Assembly: GCF_014224355.1 (NCBI RefSeq)
Contig: NZ_VNWP01000010.1
Coordinates: 33,131-97,130 of the forward strand
Direction of reading: 5' to 3'
From: Synechococcus sp. BSA11S
GTDB lineage: Bacteria; Cyanobacteriota; Cyanobacteriia; PCC-6307; Cyanobiaceae
DNA: 64,000 nucleotides
This document shows positions 52,892 to 63,936 of this stretch, piece by piece (position 1 is the stretch's first letter; every line of letters begins with the position of its first letter). Below the pieces are notes generated by a model. That model searched no databases. It saw only the letters and a list, made by a program, of their open reading frames with translations, and had not been told where the DNA came from. A program made the position numbers and the translations under genes.

Positions 52892-53493
52892 CGGCTCAGC
52901 ACCTTCTCCTTCTTGCGCTTGGCGATCTTGGAGTTCACCACTCCGGCCCGCTCGGCGTCGGCGAGGTAGATCGTGATCGTTTTGATCGTGCCGCGGGTGC
53001 GGGGGATCAGCACCTTGTCGAACAGGTTGAACCGCTGGGTCACCGTGCGCTCAGCCTCCCGCAGCCGCTCGAGCCGCTGCTCAGCCACCTGAAGTTCGAT
53101 CCTGGTGCGCAGAGCGTCCTTGAGACACTCCACCACCCGGTCGACCCAGAAGGGCAGGGAGAGCAGGCCGTAATCCGCCACCGCCACGCTCACCCGGTCC
53201 ACCCTGGGCAGGCGGGTACCCATCAGGTTCTCCTCCCCCACCTGCACGTCGGTGAGGCAGACGAGGCCATCGAGCAGGATCTCCGGGTGGGCGAGCATCG
53301 GGCAGACCCTGCCCACCTCGTCCTCCAGGGAGCGGAGCCGCTCCACAAGGGCCTTCACCGACTGGCTGGCCTGATCACGCTCGGCACTGAGCTGCCGCCG
53401 CTTGAGATCGAGGGAGGGAAGAACATCGTGGTAGGTCTTCAACAGGCCCTTCTGGCGCGTCAGCGAGGCCTTGGTCAGGGAAAGCCTGCTCAT
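52888..53493 (-). CDS. atpD: V-type ATPase central stalk subunit D
   Basis: A 201-residue subunit D, the rotor axle. It starts MSRLSLTKASLTRQKGLLKTY, has the long N-terminal helix (LDLKRRQLSAERDQASQSVKAL), and ends with TQRFNLFDKVLIPRTRGTIKTITIYLADAERAG, all characteristic of the family. The start at 53493 overlaps the end of subunit B by four bases; an open extension to 53568 lies inside atpB and is not used. It overlaps subunit I at its 3' end. Confidence 0.94.
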   Translation of the reverse strand: MSRLSLTKASLTRQKGLLKTYHDVLPSLDLKRRQLSAERDQASQSVKALVERLRSLEDEVGRVCPMLAHPEILLDGLVCLTDVQVGEENLMGTRLPRVDRVSVAVADYGLLSLPFWVDRVVECLKDALRTRIELQVAEQRLERLREAERTVTQRFNLFDKVLIPRTRGTIKTITIYLADAERAGVVNSKIAKRKKEKVLSR

Positions 53494-54839
53494 GGCTTCT
53501 GCGCCTGCCTGGGGAAATACTTGTCGATGAGGGGCTGCTTCATCAGCAGCTCCTCGGGCTCGAAGCATTCCGCCATCGTCTGCCAGGCCAGATCGAGAGC
53601 AGCTTCAAGGGGAAGATCCACATTGATGTCCATGAAGCGCGTACGGAACAGCTCACCGAACTTGATCAGTTTGGTATCGAACTCGGAGAGCTCAAAGGCC
53701 ATGGCCTGCTTCTGCTGGGCATCCCTGGCACCGGAATAGAGGCGAATGGTGGTGTTCATCACCTGATTGTGATCTTCCCGCGTCACCTTGCCGATCACGT
53801 TCTGCTTGAGACGTGACAACGATCCGAAGGGATCAATCATTCCATCATGAAGGTAGAACTGGCCCTCCGTGATGTAGCCGGTGTTGTCGGGAACCGGATG
53901 GGTGACATCGTCGCCGGGCATGGTGGTGACCGTAAGCACGGTGACCGATCCACCCTGGGCGTAATCGGCGGCTTTCTCGTAGCGACGGGCCAGCTGGGAA
54001 TAGAGGTTGCCGGGGTAGCCGCGGTTGGCCGGCACCTGATCCATGGCGATGCTGATCTCCTTGAGGGAATCGGCGTACGCGGTCATGTCCGTGAGCAGCA
54101 CAAGCACCCGCTTGCCCTCCTCCACCGCGAAACGTTCCGCCACCGCCAGGGCCATGTCAGGAATCAACGTGCGCTCCACAACGGGATCGGAAGCGAGATT
54201 CACGAACATCACCGTACGTGGGAAGACGCCAGCCTCCTCGAAGGTCTTGCGGAAGGAATAGTAATCATCGAAAATCAGCCCAAGCCCGCCGAACACAACC
54301 ACGTCGGCATCGGCCTGAATACCGATCCGGGCAAGGAAGTTGTTAAAGGGTTCACCGGAAACAGAGAAGATAGGAATCTTCTGACTTTCCACCAGGCAGT
54401 TATAGATATCGATCATCGGCACATTGGTGCGGATCATCTTTGAGGCCAGGATGCGACGCATCGGATTGACCGAAGGGCCGCCGATCGCAACGCAGGCATC
54501 CTCCGAAAGGCTTGGGCCGCCATCGATCGGCTCGCCCGTGCCACGGAACACCCGGCCCAGAATGTTGCCTGAATAGGTGACGGTCATCGGGTGTCCGAGG
54601 AAGCGCACCTGGGAGTCGGTGGAGACACCCTTGGTGCCCTGGAACACCTGCAGGGCCACAACCGTCTCCCGCAGCTCGATCACCTGGGCCAGAGACAACC
54701 TGCCATCCGCACCCTGCACCACCGCCAGGTCGTTGAAGCGAGGGGCTGTCTCGCCATCGTGACCACCTGGCGGTACCTCGACCCGGATGATGTCACCGAC
54801 GATCTCAAGGATCTTGGAGTAGCTGATCAGTATGCTCAT
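53490..54839 (-). CDS. atpB: V-type ATPase non-catalytic subunit B
   Basis: A 449-residue regulatory B subunit, first gene of the seven-gene operon. It has FLGHPMTVTYSGNILGRVFRGTGEPIDGGP and VNPMRRILASKMIRTNVPMIDIYN, then PIFSVSGEPFNNFLARIGIQA, where the Walker A lysine is missing as expected for B. TDMTAYADSLKEISIAMDQVPANRGYPGNLYSQLARRYEKA is the classic B-subunit block with the arginine finger region. Its C-terminus overlaps subunit D. Upstream is an AT-rich gap with a TATAAT box. Confidence 0.96.
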   Translation of the reverse strand: MSILISYSKILEIVGDIIRVEVPPGGHDGETAPRFNDLAVVQGADGRLSLAQVIELRETVVALQVFQGTKGVSTDSQVRFLGHPMTVTYSGNILGRVFRGTGEPIDGGPSLSEDACVAIGGPSVNPMRRILASKMIRTNVPMIDIYNCLVESQKIPIFSVSGEPFNNFLARIGIQADADVVVFGGLGLIFDDYYSFRKTFEEAGVFPRTVMFVNLASDPVVERTLIPDMALAVAERFAVEEGKRVLVLLTDMTAYADSLKEISIAMDQVPANRGYPGNLYSQLARRYEKAADYAQGGSVTVLTVTTMPGDDVTHPVPDNTGYITEGQFYLHDGMIDPFGSLSRLKQNVIGKVTREDHNQVMNTTIRLYSGARDAQQKQAMAFELSEFDTKLIKFGELFRTRFMDINVDLPLEAALDLAWQTMAECFEPEELLMKQPLIDKYFPRQAQKP

Positions 54840-55311
54840 CTCAGAGCGGACGCCAGAGCAAGCGAATGAAGCTCAATCATTTATCTCCGAAACTCACGCA
54901 CGCTAGAAAATTATAGACCTAAAGAGATCAAGAACGGTCGGATTTAGAGCATCTTAACGAGTTGAGACAATCTGCGGGCGGAAGGCGAAGAGGCCGAAAG
55001 CCACACGAAGCTCAGGGCCAGTGGATGCGGTAGAGCAGAACCTGATGATCATGAGATACGCGCTGAAAAGCCATCATCAGGCCCTCAGCCCTGCGAAGGT
55101 CCATCCAACCCCTGGGGATGTGGCTGAGACTACGGAGCGGGAGCCCATCGCAAACGCCCCAGCCTTGTTCTCCGCCGGTCTGCGGGTAGCGCTCAGTCAA
55201 CAGGCGGGCGCAGGAACGTGAGCAGCAGTGTCTGTTGACGTCCCGTCGTGCCAGCCAGGGGTAGGACGGGCCTGAATGGCTCGGAAAGCGCTCCAGGCCG
55301 AGCATGGTGAA
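54840..55311. other. Gap upstream of the V-ATPase operon
   Basis: The first about 120 bases are AT-rich and hold the likely operon promoter. The rest has a minus-strand open frame (55012-55305, ending in MDLRRAEGLMMAFQRVSHDH and on to a stop) whose C-terminal part looks coding, but I know no family for it. Confidence 0.4.
54910..54915 (-). promoter_or_regulatory. Putative -10 box of the V-ATPase operon
   Basis: The minus strand reads TATAAT about 70 bases upstream of the atpB start, inside a short AT-rich stretch in otherwise GC-rich DNA. I see no well-spaced -35 box. Confidence 0.3.
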
Positions 55312-55355
55312 TCAAGAATCGCGGTCTCTGCAGTTCGCAGTGTCTGCAGTTCACG

Positions 55356-56154
<799 letters not shown>

Positions 56155-56282
56155 GAGGTGGTACTGAGGGGTCTCCACGGCAGTTCTGGCCAGTGGGTTG
56201 ACCCACGGCAGACGATGAGAATCCCAGAATCCTTCAGAATCACCAGCCCAGCAGAAGAAGACACAGAAGGCTGCCAGTAGCG

Positions 56283-57114
56283 ATCGAGCTGTCTGCGTGT
56301 TCGTCAACGATGCCGTGGACAGGGAATGCCTGAAGCAGCTCTCCGCCCATGGCACTGAATTGCTTGCCCTGCGCTGCACAGGTTTCAGCAATGTGGATCT
56401 CTCTGCAGCCCGTGGTCTTGGGATCACGGTCACCCGTGTTCCCATCTGCCCTTCATGCACAATAGCGGAACATGCTGTGGCCTTGCTGCTTGCGCTGAAC
56501 CGCAGAATCCACCGCGCTTTCAACCGCGTGAGAGAGCTGAATTTCTCACTTCAGGGGCTGGTCGGATTTGATCTGAACAAAAAGATTGTAGGAATTGTAG
56601 GAACCGGCAAGATCGGGCGAATCGTTGCTCGCATTTGACGTGGCTTCGGCATGGGCAGCTCAAGAAGGGGTCACCTACGTGGACCGCTCACCCTGGCAAG
56701 CCTCAGCGATGTAATTTCTCTCCACATTCCGCTGACTCCGGAAACGCACCACATGATTCATTCGTCGCGAACAATCGAGTGCATGAAACCTGGTGTGATC
56801 CTGGTGAATGTGAGTCGAGGGGCACTCATCGATACAGCGGCCTTGATCGAAGCTCTGAAATCCGGTCATCTTGGTGGCGTTGCACCTGACATCTACGAAG
56901 AGGAGGAAAGGGTGTTCTTCGAGTATCTTTCCGGAACCGTGCTGCAGGATGATCTTCTGGCCCGAATGCTGACCTTTCCGAATGTGCTGATCACGGCCCA
57001 TCAGGCCTTTCTCACCCACGAAGCTCTGATGGACATCGCTCGCGCACCACTGGGGTAAATCTTCGGGCTCTTCACGAAGGACAACCCTTCGTGGAAGGCT
57101 CTGTGCTCACGTGA
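56283..57114 (+). pseudogene. ldhA: D-lactate (2-hydroxyacid) dehydrogenase, truncated and frameshifted
   Basis: Three frames together give most of an LdhA-type enzyme. Present are VFVNDAVDRECLKQLSAHG, LLALRCTGFSNVDL, TIAEHAVALLLALNRRIHRAF and the NAD loop GIVGTGKIGRIVA, where the frame ends at 56636. A second frame gives SLHIPLTPETHHMI, VNVSRGALIDTAAL (catalytic Arg), DIYEEEERVFFEY (Glu) and LITAHQAFLTHEAL (His). The C-terminal NLRALHEGQPFVEG is in a third frame up to the TGA at 57112-57114. The first about 70 residues, with the start, are missing. Catalytic residues survive but the gene cannot make the enzyme. It directly precedes glgX copy 2. Confidence 0.82.
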
Positions 57115-57132
57115 TTCGTGCAGACTGATGCC

Positions 57133-59157
57133 ATGGATGAATCCACCCAAGGTCGCAGCCACCCGATCGGCGCCACGTTGGAGCAGGGGGGTGCCAATTT
57201 CTGCCTGTTTTCGAGAACGGCAACGGCTGTGGACCTTCTGCTGTTCGACGGGATGAACGACACGCGGCCGTCCCGGGTCGTCAGGCTCGATCCCCTGACC
57301 AATCGCACTTACCACTATTGGCATGGCTTCGTGCCCGGTGTGGAGGCGGGTCAGGTGTATGGCTACCGGGTCCATGGTCCCTGGGACCCTTCGCGCGGCT
57401 TGTACTTTGATCCCTCCAGGGTGTTACTCGATCCCTATGGAAGGGCTGTGGCGATTCCGGAGGGATCCGGAGCCATGAAAAGTGTCGTCGTCGACCCAGG
57501 AGCCTACGACTGGCAGGGTGATGAGGCTCTGCGCCATCCCTGTGCCCGCACGATCATCTATGAAATGCATGTGCGGGGATTCACCGCCCATCCAAGTTCC
57601 GGAATTCCCCAGGAGCGGCGGGGGACCTATGCTGGCCTGATCGAGAAGATTCCCTATCTGCAGGATCTCGGCATCACAGCCGTGGAGTTGTTGCCGGTTT
57701 TTGCCTTCGATCGTCAGGCCGCCCCCTCAGGCCATGGGAACTACTGGGGCTACCAGCCCCTGGGATTCTTCGCGCCCCATCCGGGCTACAGCTGCGGGGA
57801 AGCCCCCCTGGCCACTGTCGATGAATTCCGGGACATGGTGAAAGCCCTGCATCGTGCAGGGATTGAGGTGGTCCTCGATGTGGTGTTCAACCACACGGCA
57901 GAGGGAGGTGTGGATGGGCCCACCTTCTGCTTCCGGGGCATCGACAATCCAAATTACTATCTTCTCAAGGAAGAGGGCAGTCAATACGCCGATTATTCAG
58001 GCTGTGGAAATACCTTGAATGCCAACCACCCTGTTGTGCGACGGATGATAGTTGACAGTCTCCGGTACTGGGTTGCGGAGATGCATGTGGACGGCTTTCG
58101 TTTTGATCTGGCCTCCATCCTCGCCCGCGATTCAGCAGGCCATGTACTTCCCAATCCCCCCGTTCTCTGGGACATCGAATCGGATCCGCTGCTGGCGGGA
58201 ACCAAACTGATCGCTGAAGCCTGGGATGCCGCAGGGCTCTATCAGGTGGGCAGTTTCGTCGGCGACAGCTGGCGCGAGTGGAACGGACGCTTTCGCGACG
58301 ATGCCCGTGACTTCTTTCGCAGTGCACCAGGGTCCCTGGGCAGGTTCGCTGATCGCCTGATCGGCAGTCCTCAGATCTATGGACACAAGGAACGGGAAGC
58401 GGAGCAGAGCATCAATTTCGTGACCTGTCACGATGGATTCACCCTCAACGATCTGGTTTCCTACAACCACAAGCATAATGAGGCCAATGGGGAACAGAAT
58501 CGCGACGGCTGCGACGACAACCGTAGCTGGAACTGTGGCGTGGAAGGACCTAGCGATGATCCAGCCGTGGAGAGCCTGCGCAGCCGGCAGATCCGGAACT
58601 TCTTCGCTGTCACCCTGCTTTCTCTGGGTATCCCAATGCTGCTGATGGGCGATGAGGTCAGACGCTCCCAGCATGGCAACAACAACACCTATGGGATGGA
58701 TAATGCCTCGAACTGGTTCGACTGGACCCTGCTTGAACAGCATGCCGATCTGCATCGTTTTGTGAAACTGATGATCAGCCGCCGATTGCTACGAGACCTT
58801 CACTCGGAACAGCAACGAACAAGCCTGAATATTCTGATCCGTGATGCCACCAAGGCCTGGCATGGCAATCGTCTCAACAACCCCGACTGGGGAGAGAACT
58901 CACACAGCATTGGTCTCACAATTCAGCTCAAGCGTGAAAACACCTGGCTTCACCTGATCCTGAATAGCTATTGGAAGCCTCTTGACTTCGAGCTTCCCTT
59001 GATCGGCGCAAATACTGTCACACCTTGGCGGCGCTGGTTGGACACATCGCTCGCTTCTCCAAACGATATTGTGCCTTGGGAGATGGCCCCGTCACACAGA
59101 GGGAACACATACGCGGCCGCAGAACGATCAGTTGTAGTTCTTTATACGACTGGATGA
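57133..59157 (+). CDS. glgX: Glycogen debranching enzyme GlgX (isoamylase type), copy 2
   Basis: A 674-residue GH13 isoamylase from the ATG at 57133 (a GTG at 57118 is also possible). The CBM48 start SHPIGATLEQGGANFCLFSR, the barrel motifs DVVFNHTAEGG, MHVDGFRFDLASIL (nucleophile Asp), LIAEAWDAAGLYQVG (acid Glu) and FVTCHDGFTLNDLVSYNHKHN are complete. It is clearly a paralogue of the copy at 10.2 kb but with a lower-GC codon use, suggesting separate origin rather than recent duplication. It stands beside xfp and relics of ldhA and ackA, a glycogen fermentation neighbourhood. Confidence 0.95.
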   Translation: MDESTQGRSHPIGATLEQGGANFCLFSRTATAVDLLLFDGMNDTRPSRVVRLDPLTNRTYHYWHGFVPGVEAGQVYGYRVHGPWDPSRGLYFDPSRVLLDPYGRAVAIPEGSGAMKSVVVDPGAYDWQGDEALRHPCARTIIYEMHVRGFTAHPSSGIPQERRGTYAGLIEKIPYLQDLGITAVELLPVFAFDRQAAPSGHGNYWGYQPLGFFAPHPGYSCGEAPLATVDEFRDMVKALHRAGIEVVLDVVFNHTAEGGVDGPTFCFRGIDNPNYYLLKEEGSQYADYSGCGNTLNANHPVVRRMIVDSLRYWVAEMHVDGFRFDLASILARDSAGHVLPNPPVLWDIESDPLLAGTKLIAEAWDAAGLYQVGSFVGDSWREWNGRFRDDARDFFRSAPGSLGRFADRLIGSPQIYGHKEREAEQSINFVTCHDGFTLNDLVSYNHKHNEANGEQNRDGCDDNRSWNCGVEGPSDDPAVESLRSRQIRNFFAVTLLSLGIPMLLMGDEVRRSQHGNNNTYGMDNASNWFDWTLLEQHADLHRFVKLMISRRLLRDLHSEQQRTSLNILIRDATKAWHGNRLNNPDWGENSHSIGLTIQLKRENTWLHLILNSYWKPLDFELPLIGANTVTPWRRWLDTSLASPNDIVPWEMAPSHRGNTYAAAERSVVVLYTTG

Positions 59158-59537
59158 GGCATGCAACTGCCTCCTCCAGTTCGGCCAGCAGGGCATCGTC
59201 GTGTTCACCGATGCCTCCGGTGAGGGCGATCACATCCTCACCTCCGAGGCTAGCCGCCATGAACCACGCGGTGGGCCACCAGAAGCAGATCGACCTGCAG
59301 ACTCTCCAGCGCTGCGGGCAGCCACCCTTCAATCACCTGCTCCAAAGCGCCGACCCCACGACTGTCCTCACCGATTGCCGCTGCGGCACCGTCGCCGTCC
59401 TGGTCGCCGGGGTGCCAGGGGCGCTGATCACGCCTGAGGCAGGCTCCATCAGGAGTGAACACGGCAGCCTTGAGGCTGGAGCTGCCCGCATTGAGAACCA
59501 GGACCGCTACATCTCCCGCAGGAATCTGGCCAGCCAT
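59150..59537 (-). pseudogene. ackA: Acetate kinase with a large internal deletion
   Basis: The N-terminal piece VAVLVLNAGSSSLKAAVFTPDG runs to LLLVAHRVVHGG (about residue 90 of AckA). There the frame meets a stop, and the next frame continues MAASLGGEDVIALTGGIGEHDDALLAELEEAV, which belongs to about residues 300-335. Roughly 210 residues with most of the active site are missing. The gene starts two bases after the xfp stop, so the pair was an xfp-ackA operon that turned acetyl phosphate into acetate and ATP. In this genome that step would need another kinase or phosphotransacetylase. Confidence 0.85.
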
Positions 59538-59539
59538 GC

Positions 59540-61927
59540 CTAGGTCGCGACCGGCAGGGTCCAACGCCAGTCGGTGACCTCCGGTGCATCCATTCCGTGG
59601 GTATGGGCGTACTCACGGTGCCGCAGAATCGCCTCCTTCATGCGTTCCTTGAGGTGGGCGGCACGGGAGCCGAGCGACGGAACACGATCGATCACATCCA
59701 TCACCAGATTGAAGCGATCGATCTGGTTGTTCATCGCCAGCTCGAGAGGTGTATTGATGTTGCCCTTTTCCTTGTAGCCGCGCACGTGGAAATTGGAGTG
59801 GTTCGTTCGGCGGTAAGTGAGGCGGTGAATCAGCCACGGATAGCCGTGGAAGTTGAAGATCACCGGCTTGTCGGTGGTGAAGATCGTATCGAAATCGCGA
59901 TCCGTTAAGCCATGGGGATGTTCCGTGGGCTGGGTGAGGGCAAACAACTTGACCACATTGACAACCCGGATCTTGAGTTGCGGAATCTCAAGGCGGAGAA
60001 TCTCCACGGCGGCCAGGGTCTCCTTCGAGGGAATGTCGCCGGCGCAGGCCATCACCACATCCGGATCATCAGGCTCAGTTCCGCAGTCGTCGTTGCTGGC
60101 CCAGCGCACGATGCCGATGCCCTTGGCCACATGGACACGGGCTTGCTCCAGGGTGAGATACTGGAGGTGCTTCTGCTTGTCGGACACGATGATGTTGCAC
60201 ACGTTCGGCTCCACCAGGGCCTCCTCCGCCACGGCCAGCAGGCAGTTGGCATCAGGCGGCAGATAGACCCGAACCACTTCACCGCTCTTGTTGCCGGCCA
60301 GGTCGATGAAACCCGGGTCCTGGTGGGTGAAGCCGTTGTGGTCCTGCCGCCAGACGGTGGAAGAAATCAGGCAGTTCCAGGCACCGATCGGTGCCCGCCA
60401 TTTGGCGTGCAGGTTGCAGGATTCCAGCCACTTGGCGTGCTGGTTGAACATCGAGGCGATCACATGCGCAAAGGCTTCGTAGGTGTGGAAGAAGCCATAG
60501 CGTCCCGTCAGCAGATAGCCCTCCATCATTCCCACCAGGGTGTGTTCGGAGAGCATCTCCACCACCCGTCCGCTGCGGGCGAGTTCGCCGCCACCGGCAT
60601 CTTCCGGCAGAAGGTCTTCCATCCAGACTTTCTTGCTCACCTCATAGATCGCCTGGAGGCGGTTGGAGGCGGTTTCGTCAGGGCCGAACACCCGCAGGGA
60701 GTCGGGGTTGCGGGCGATCGTGTCACGCAGCAGGGCTCCGAGAACGGCCGTGTTCTCGTACTCCTTCTGACCCGGCTGCTCCACCGGCACGGCATAAGCC
60801 TCGATCGGCGCCAACCGCAAGCTGCGGCGCAGTTGGCCGCCGTTGGCATGGGGGCTTGAGCCCATGCGGCGATCACCCCGGGGGGACAGGGTCTGCAGAT
60901 CGGAGAGGAGCGTTCCGTTGGCATCGAACAACTCCTCGGGCTTGTAACTCCGCAGCCAGCTCTCCAGCATGGCCAGCTGTTCCGGATCCTTGTTCGGCGC
61001 CGCCAGGGGCACCTGGTGAGACCGCCAGAAGCCTTCCAGTTTCTTGCCCTGGCATTCCTGCGGACCGGTCCAGCCCTTGGGGGAGCGAAGCACGATCATG
61101 GGCCAGGCTGGTCGCAGGGCCTGAGCGGATGTGCGGCATTCGTTCTGTATCCGCTGGATCGTCTCAATGGCCTGATCCATGGCGGCGGCCATGGCACGAT
61201 GCATCGCCATGGGCTCACTGCCCTCCACGAAGATCGGCTCCCAGCCGTATCCCCGCATCAGGCTGGCCAGCTCTTCGTGGGGGATGCGGGCCAGCAGGGT
61301 GGGGTTGGCGATCTTGTAGCCGTTCAGGTGCAACACCGGCAGCACGGCGCCATCACTGATCGGGTTGAGGAACTTATTGATGTGCCAGGAGGTAGCCAGG
61401 GGTCCGGTTTCGGCTTCGCCGTCCCCAACGCAGGCCAGGGAGATCAGATTGGGATTGTCGAACACCGCGCCGCAGGCGTGCGACAGCACATAGCCCAGCT
61501 CACCACCTTCGTGGATCGAGCCTGGAGTTTCGGGGGTGCAGTGTGAACCGATATGGCCCGGGAAGGAAAACTGCTTGAAGAAGCGCCGCATTCCCTCGGC
61601 ATCCTGAGATTTATCGGGATAAATCTCGCTGTAGCTTCCATCGAGGTAGGTGGGCCCCAGCACCCCGGGGGCGCCGTGGCCGGGCCCGGAGAGGTAGATC
61701 ATCTCCAGATCCCGCTCGCGGATCACCCTGTTGGCGTGGGCCCAGATGAAGGCCTGGCCTGGACTCGAACCCCAGTGGCCCAGCAACCGGTTCTTGATGT
61801 GCTCCGGCCGCAGCGGTTCAGCGAGCAGGGGATTCTCCTGCAGGTAGATCATCCCCACCGCCAGGTAGCTGGCGGCCCGCCACCAGCGGTCGATCAGCTG
61901 AAGCTCTTCCTCGCGAACAGTATCCAT
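59540..61927 (-). CDS. xfp: Phosphoketolase (xylulose-5-P/fructose-6-P)
   Basis: A complete 795-residue XFP that splits xylulose-5-phosphate or fructose-6-phosphate with phosphate to acetyl phosphate plus an aldose phosphate. The opening [14 protein letters not shown], the [24 protein letters not shown] block near residue 80, and the TPP motif [22 protein letters not shown] near residue 167 are typical, as are HQDPGFIDL near residue 530 and [14 protein letters not shown] after it. The start at 61927 gives the family N-terminus. The downstream ackA partner is broken. No gene is evident in the 277 bp upstream. Confidence 0.97.
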   Translation of the reverse strand: MDTVREEELQLIDRWWRAASYLAVGMIYLQENPLLAEPLRPEHIKNRLLGHWGSSPGQAFIWAHANRVIRERDLEMIYLSGPGHGAPGVLGPTYLDGSYSEIYPDKSQDAEGMRRFFKQFSFPGHIGSHCTPETPGSIHEGGELGYVLSHACGAVFDNPNLISLACVGDGEAETGPLATSWHINKFLNPISDGAVLPVLHLNGYKIANPTLLARIPHEELASLMRGYGWEPIFVEGSEPMAMHRAMAAAMDQAIETIQRIQNECRTSAQALRPAWPMIVLRSPKGWTGPQECQGKKLEGFWRSHQVPLAAPNKDPEQLAMLESWLRSYKPEELFDANGTLLSDLQTLSPRGDRRMGSSPHANGGQLRRSLRLAPIEAYAVPVEQPGQKEYENTAVLGALLRDTIARNPDSLRVFGPDETASNRLQAIYEVSKKVWMEDLLPEDAGGGELARSGRVVEMLSEHTLVGMMEGYLLTGRYGFFHTYEAFAHVIASMFNQHAKWLESCNLHAKWRAPIGAWNCLISSTVWRQDHNGFTHQDPGFIDLAGNKSGEVVRVYLPPDANCLLAVAEEALVEPNVCNIIVSDKQKHLQYLTLEQARVHVAKGIGIVRWASNDDCGTEPDDPDVVMACAGDIPSKETLAAVEILRLEIPQLKIRVVNVVKLFALTQPTEHPHGLTDRDFDTIFTTDKPVIFNFHGYPWLIHRLTYRRTNHSNFHVRGYKEKGNINTPLELAMNNQIDRFNLVMDVIDRVPSLGSRAAHLKERMKEAILRHREYAHTHGMDAPEVTDWRWTLPVAT

Positions 61928-62204
61928 CGGTGCGTCTCCCCCGGTTCAGAAAAGTGTCTCACAACAGTTTCTCACTCCCCCCAGACCGTACGGCGCACGC
62001 TGGCTGCAGTGGATACATCAAGGTGAACCCTTGATTCGGCATCCCTTTGACAACTCACTCTTCAGTTGAGGTTACAGCCAGGATTCAGTTCTCAGCACCG
62101 TCGATCAACTATGCACCCTACCACTTTCATCCACTCCAACGAGGACTTTCAAGGGCGCAAGTGACCGAGGAGCCTGACTGCCCGGCACACCTCAGCTGAG
62201 ACGG

Positions 62205-62650
62205 TCACGCGACAGCCAGCGGCTGGGACTTGCGTGGCCGTGGCGGCAGGTCAAGGTGCGTGAACCATGGCTCTTTCTGCCGTCGCCGCACGCCGTGGCT
62301 GGGAATGCAGGCCCCCAGATCCCGCAGTGGGATGGGTGCCCAGGCCGGCAAGGCTTTGGCCGTATGGGCCACGCACTGCTGCAGCCACTTCAGGCCGAGC
62401 CGCACAAAGATCAGGCCCCGCCGCCAGTGGGGGTCGACGGGGCGGCGTTCGCCGGCCAGGCTCACCGCATAACCCTGCAGACTGCCGGCCAGCCCAGCGA
62501 TCACCACCACCAGCAGCCGATCAATGCGCTGCGGTTCGCGCAGACCGCGGCTCTCCAGCTTGAAGAGGCCGGATTTCTGATCACGCAACAGCTACTCGCA
62601 GCAGAATCGCTGGCCGTAGCTCCAGACCAGTCCAAGCTGGGTTCTGCGTT
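62205..62650 (-). pseudogene. IS4-like transposase C-terminal remnant
   Basis: The minus strand reads YGQRFCCE, a TAG stop, then LLRDQKSGLFKLESRGLREPQRIDRLLVVVIAG, resembling the Y-(2)-R-(3)-E-(6)-K end of IS4-type DDE transposases (E and K of the YREK box). It continues to GLIFVRLGLKWLQQCV and a Pro/Arg-rich tail. The in-frame stop and the lack of the first two thirds of the protein make it dead. Confidence 0.6.
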
Positions 62651-62664
62651 GCTGACCAGATACC

Positions 62665-63559
62665 AGGGATCTGCTCACACCCACCGCCACGATCACCTGA
62701 TGGTCGCTACCGACACCTAACTGACAATTTTAGCCCTGGATGACGTGGCCATCGGTTGTCATGAGGTGACTTTCTGGATCAGTGAAACTGCGCAGGGTTG
62801 GCTTGGTTGGTGTGCCGTCAGTCTTCCTGGCCAGGCCCCGCCTGGGCATGGCGTCAGCCGCCAGCGGGTTCAGATCCGCTGCCGCTGCAGCGGCCTCTCG
62901 GGCAGCCGTGGCTTTGTCCATGGCCTCTTCTGCTTCCTCCTGGCGCCGACGCGCAGTTGCTGCTGCGGTTTCCGCTTCCATCTCCTGGCGGGCCTGACGG
63001 ATCCTGGCCAGCCGGTCCTGACGCCGCCGCAGTTCATCGGGCAGATCACTGCCGCGGTTGCCCTTGCCATAGCGCCGATCCTCCTGGGCATCGAGGATCT
63101 CGACCTTCTGGCAAAGCCGCAGGATCTGGACAAACAGATCGCTCAACGCGTCGAGATTGCGGTGGCGGAACTCACTGATCCGGCTGTGGTCCGGCTACTT
63201 GTTACCGGTCAGCACCCGGAACGCCAGGTCCTCGTAGCAGGCCCGCTCGATCTAGTGCCTCCGGCACGCTGGCCTGCGGCCAGGCAGGCGGGAGGAGACG
63301 ATGCCCACGCATAGGCGTAGAGCAGAAGCATCGTCAACCGCTTCGCGGAAAACTTCGTCTGCATCCGCGGATCAAACCCTTTCTCCCCACGGGGATCCTT
63401 GGCCTGAGCAGGAAGCAGGACCTGTGAGAGAACCAGCTCATCCACCAGATCCAGCAGGAAATACACCTGGTGGTCATCCGAAAGCCAATCGCTGGGTGAT
63501 GGCGGCAGCAGGGTGGTCTGCTCCGCCTACCGGGGACGGAAGGACTTGAGCTTCTGCAA
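62665..63559 (-). pseudogene. IS1182-like transposase, frameshifted with in-frame stops
   Basis: From about 63559 downward: KSFRPR, a TAG, AEQTTLLPPSPSDWLSDDHQVYFLLDLVDEL, MLLLYAYAW, then in another frame ACYEDLAFRVLTGNK, a TAG, PDHSRISEFRHRNLDAL, a charged coiled-coil linker (RRRQDRLARIRQARQEMEAE), and RSFTDPESHLM...GHVIQG, a TAA and NCQLGVGSDHQVIVAVGV. This is the order of IS1182-family (IS5 group) transposases. At least three stops and one frameshift inactivate it, and the C-terminal third is replaced by the IS4-like remnant. Confidence 0.75.
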
Positions 63560-63662
63560 GCCCCATTCTTTCAGCCAGAACTATTGCAGCCACTGGAATC
63601 TGGGCAGACTTGGGGGCGTCTGTGGAGAGCGTGTTGGCAGTCAATGCGCGACAGGCTTCCAG

Positions 63663-63868
63663 CTAGGATTGGGATGAGTAGGAAGAACTGGTGTTGCGGT
63701 ATTCAAAGATTTCTATGGGTGCAATCCGAATGGTAATGTGCATGGTATGCACTCCCATAGACTGAATCGCATTGAAGATGCGTTGATCAATATTGTCTAT
63801 GCTTCCCTGATCCTTAATGAATTCTTCATTAGCTGCGCCGACAATATTCACATAAGCTACACCATTAA
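63663..63868 (-). pseudogene. DUF389 C-terminal fragment (second copy)
   Basis: This encodes NGVAYVNIVGAANEEFIKDQ, RIFNAIQSMGVHTMHITIRIAP and FEYRNTSSSYSSQS, the same C-terminus as the DUF389 gene at 34.5 kb. On its 5' side it stops abruptly at 63868, where unrelated sequence leading into an IS5-like transposase begins. Only the last about 65 codons remain in the window. Confidence 0.85.
63670..63868. repeat. Direct repeat, copy 2 (DUF389 3' end)
   Basis: Partner of 34511-34709, same orientation, about 29.2 kb apart. Divergence is concentrated around 63788-63818. Confidence 0.9.
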
Positions 63869-63936
63869 GGAGACTCTGGAAAACCCCACCACCCTGCGCG
63901 AGAATGGCCTTGTGATCCCAACCGTTTACAGGCTTC

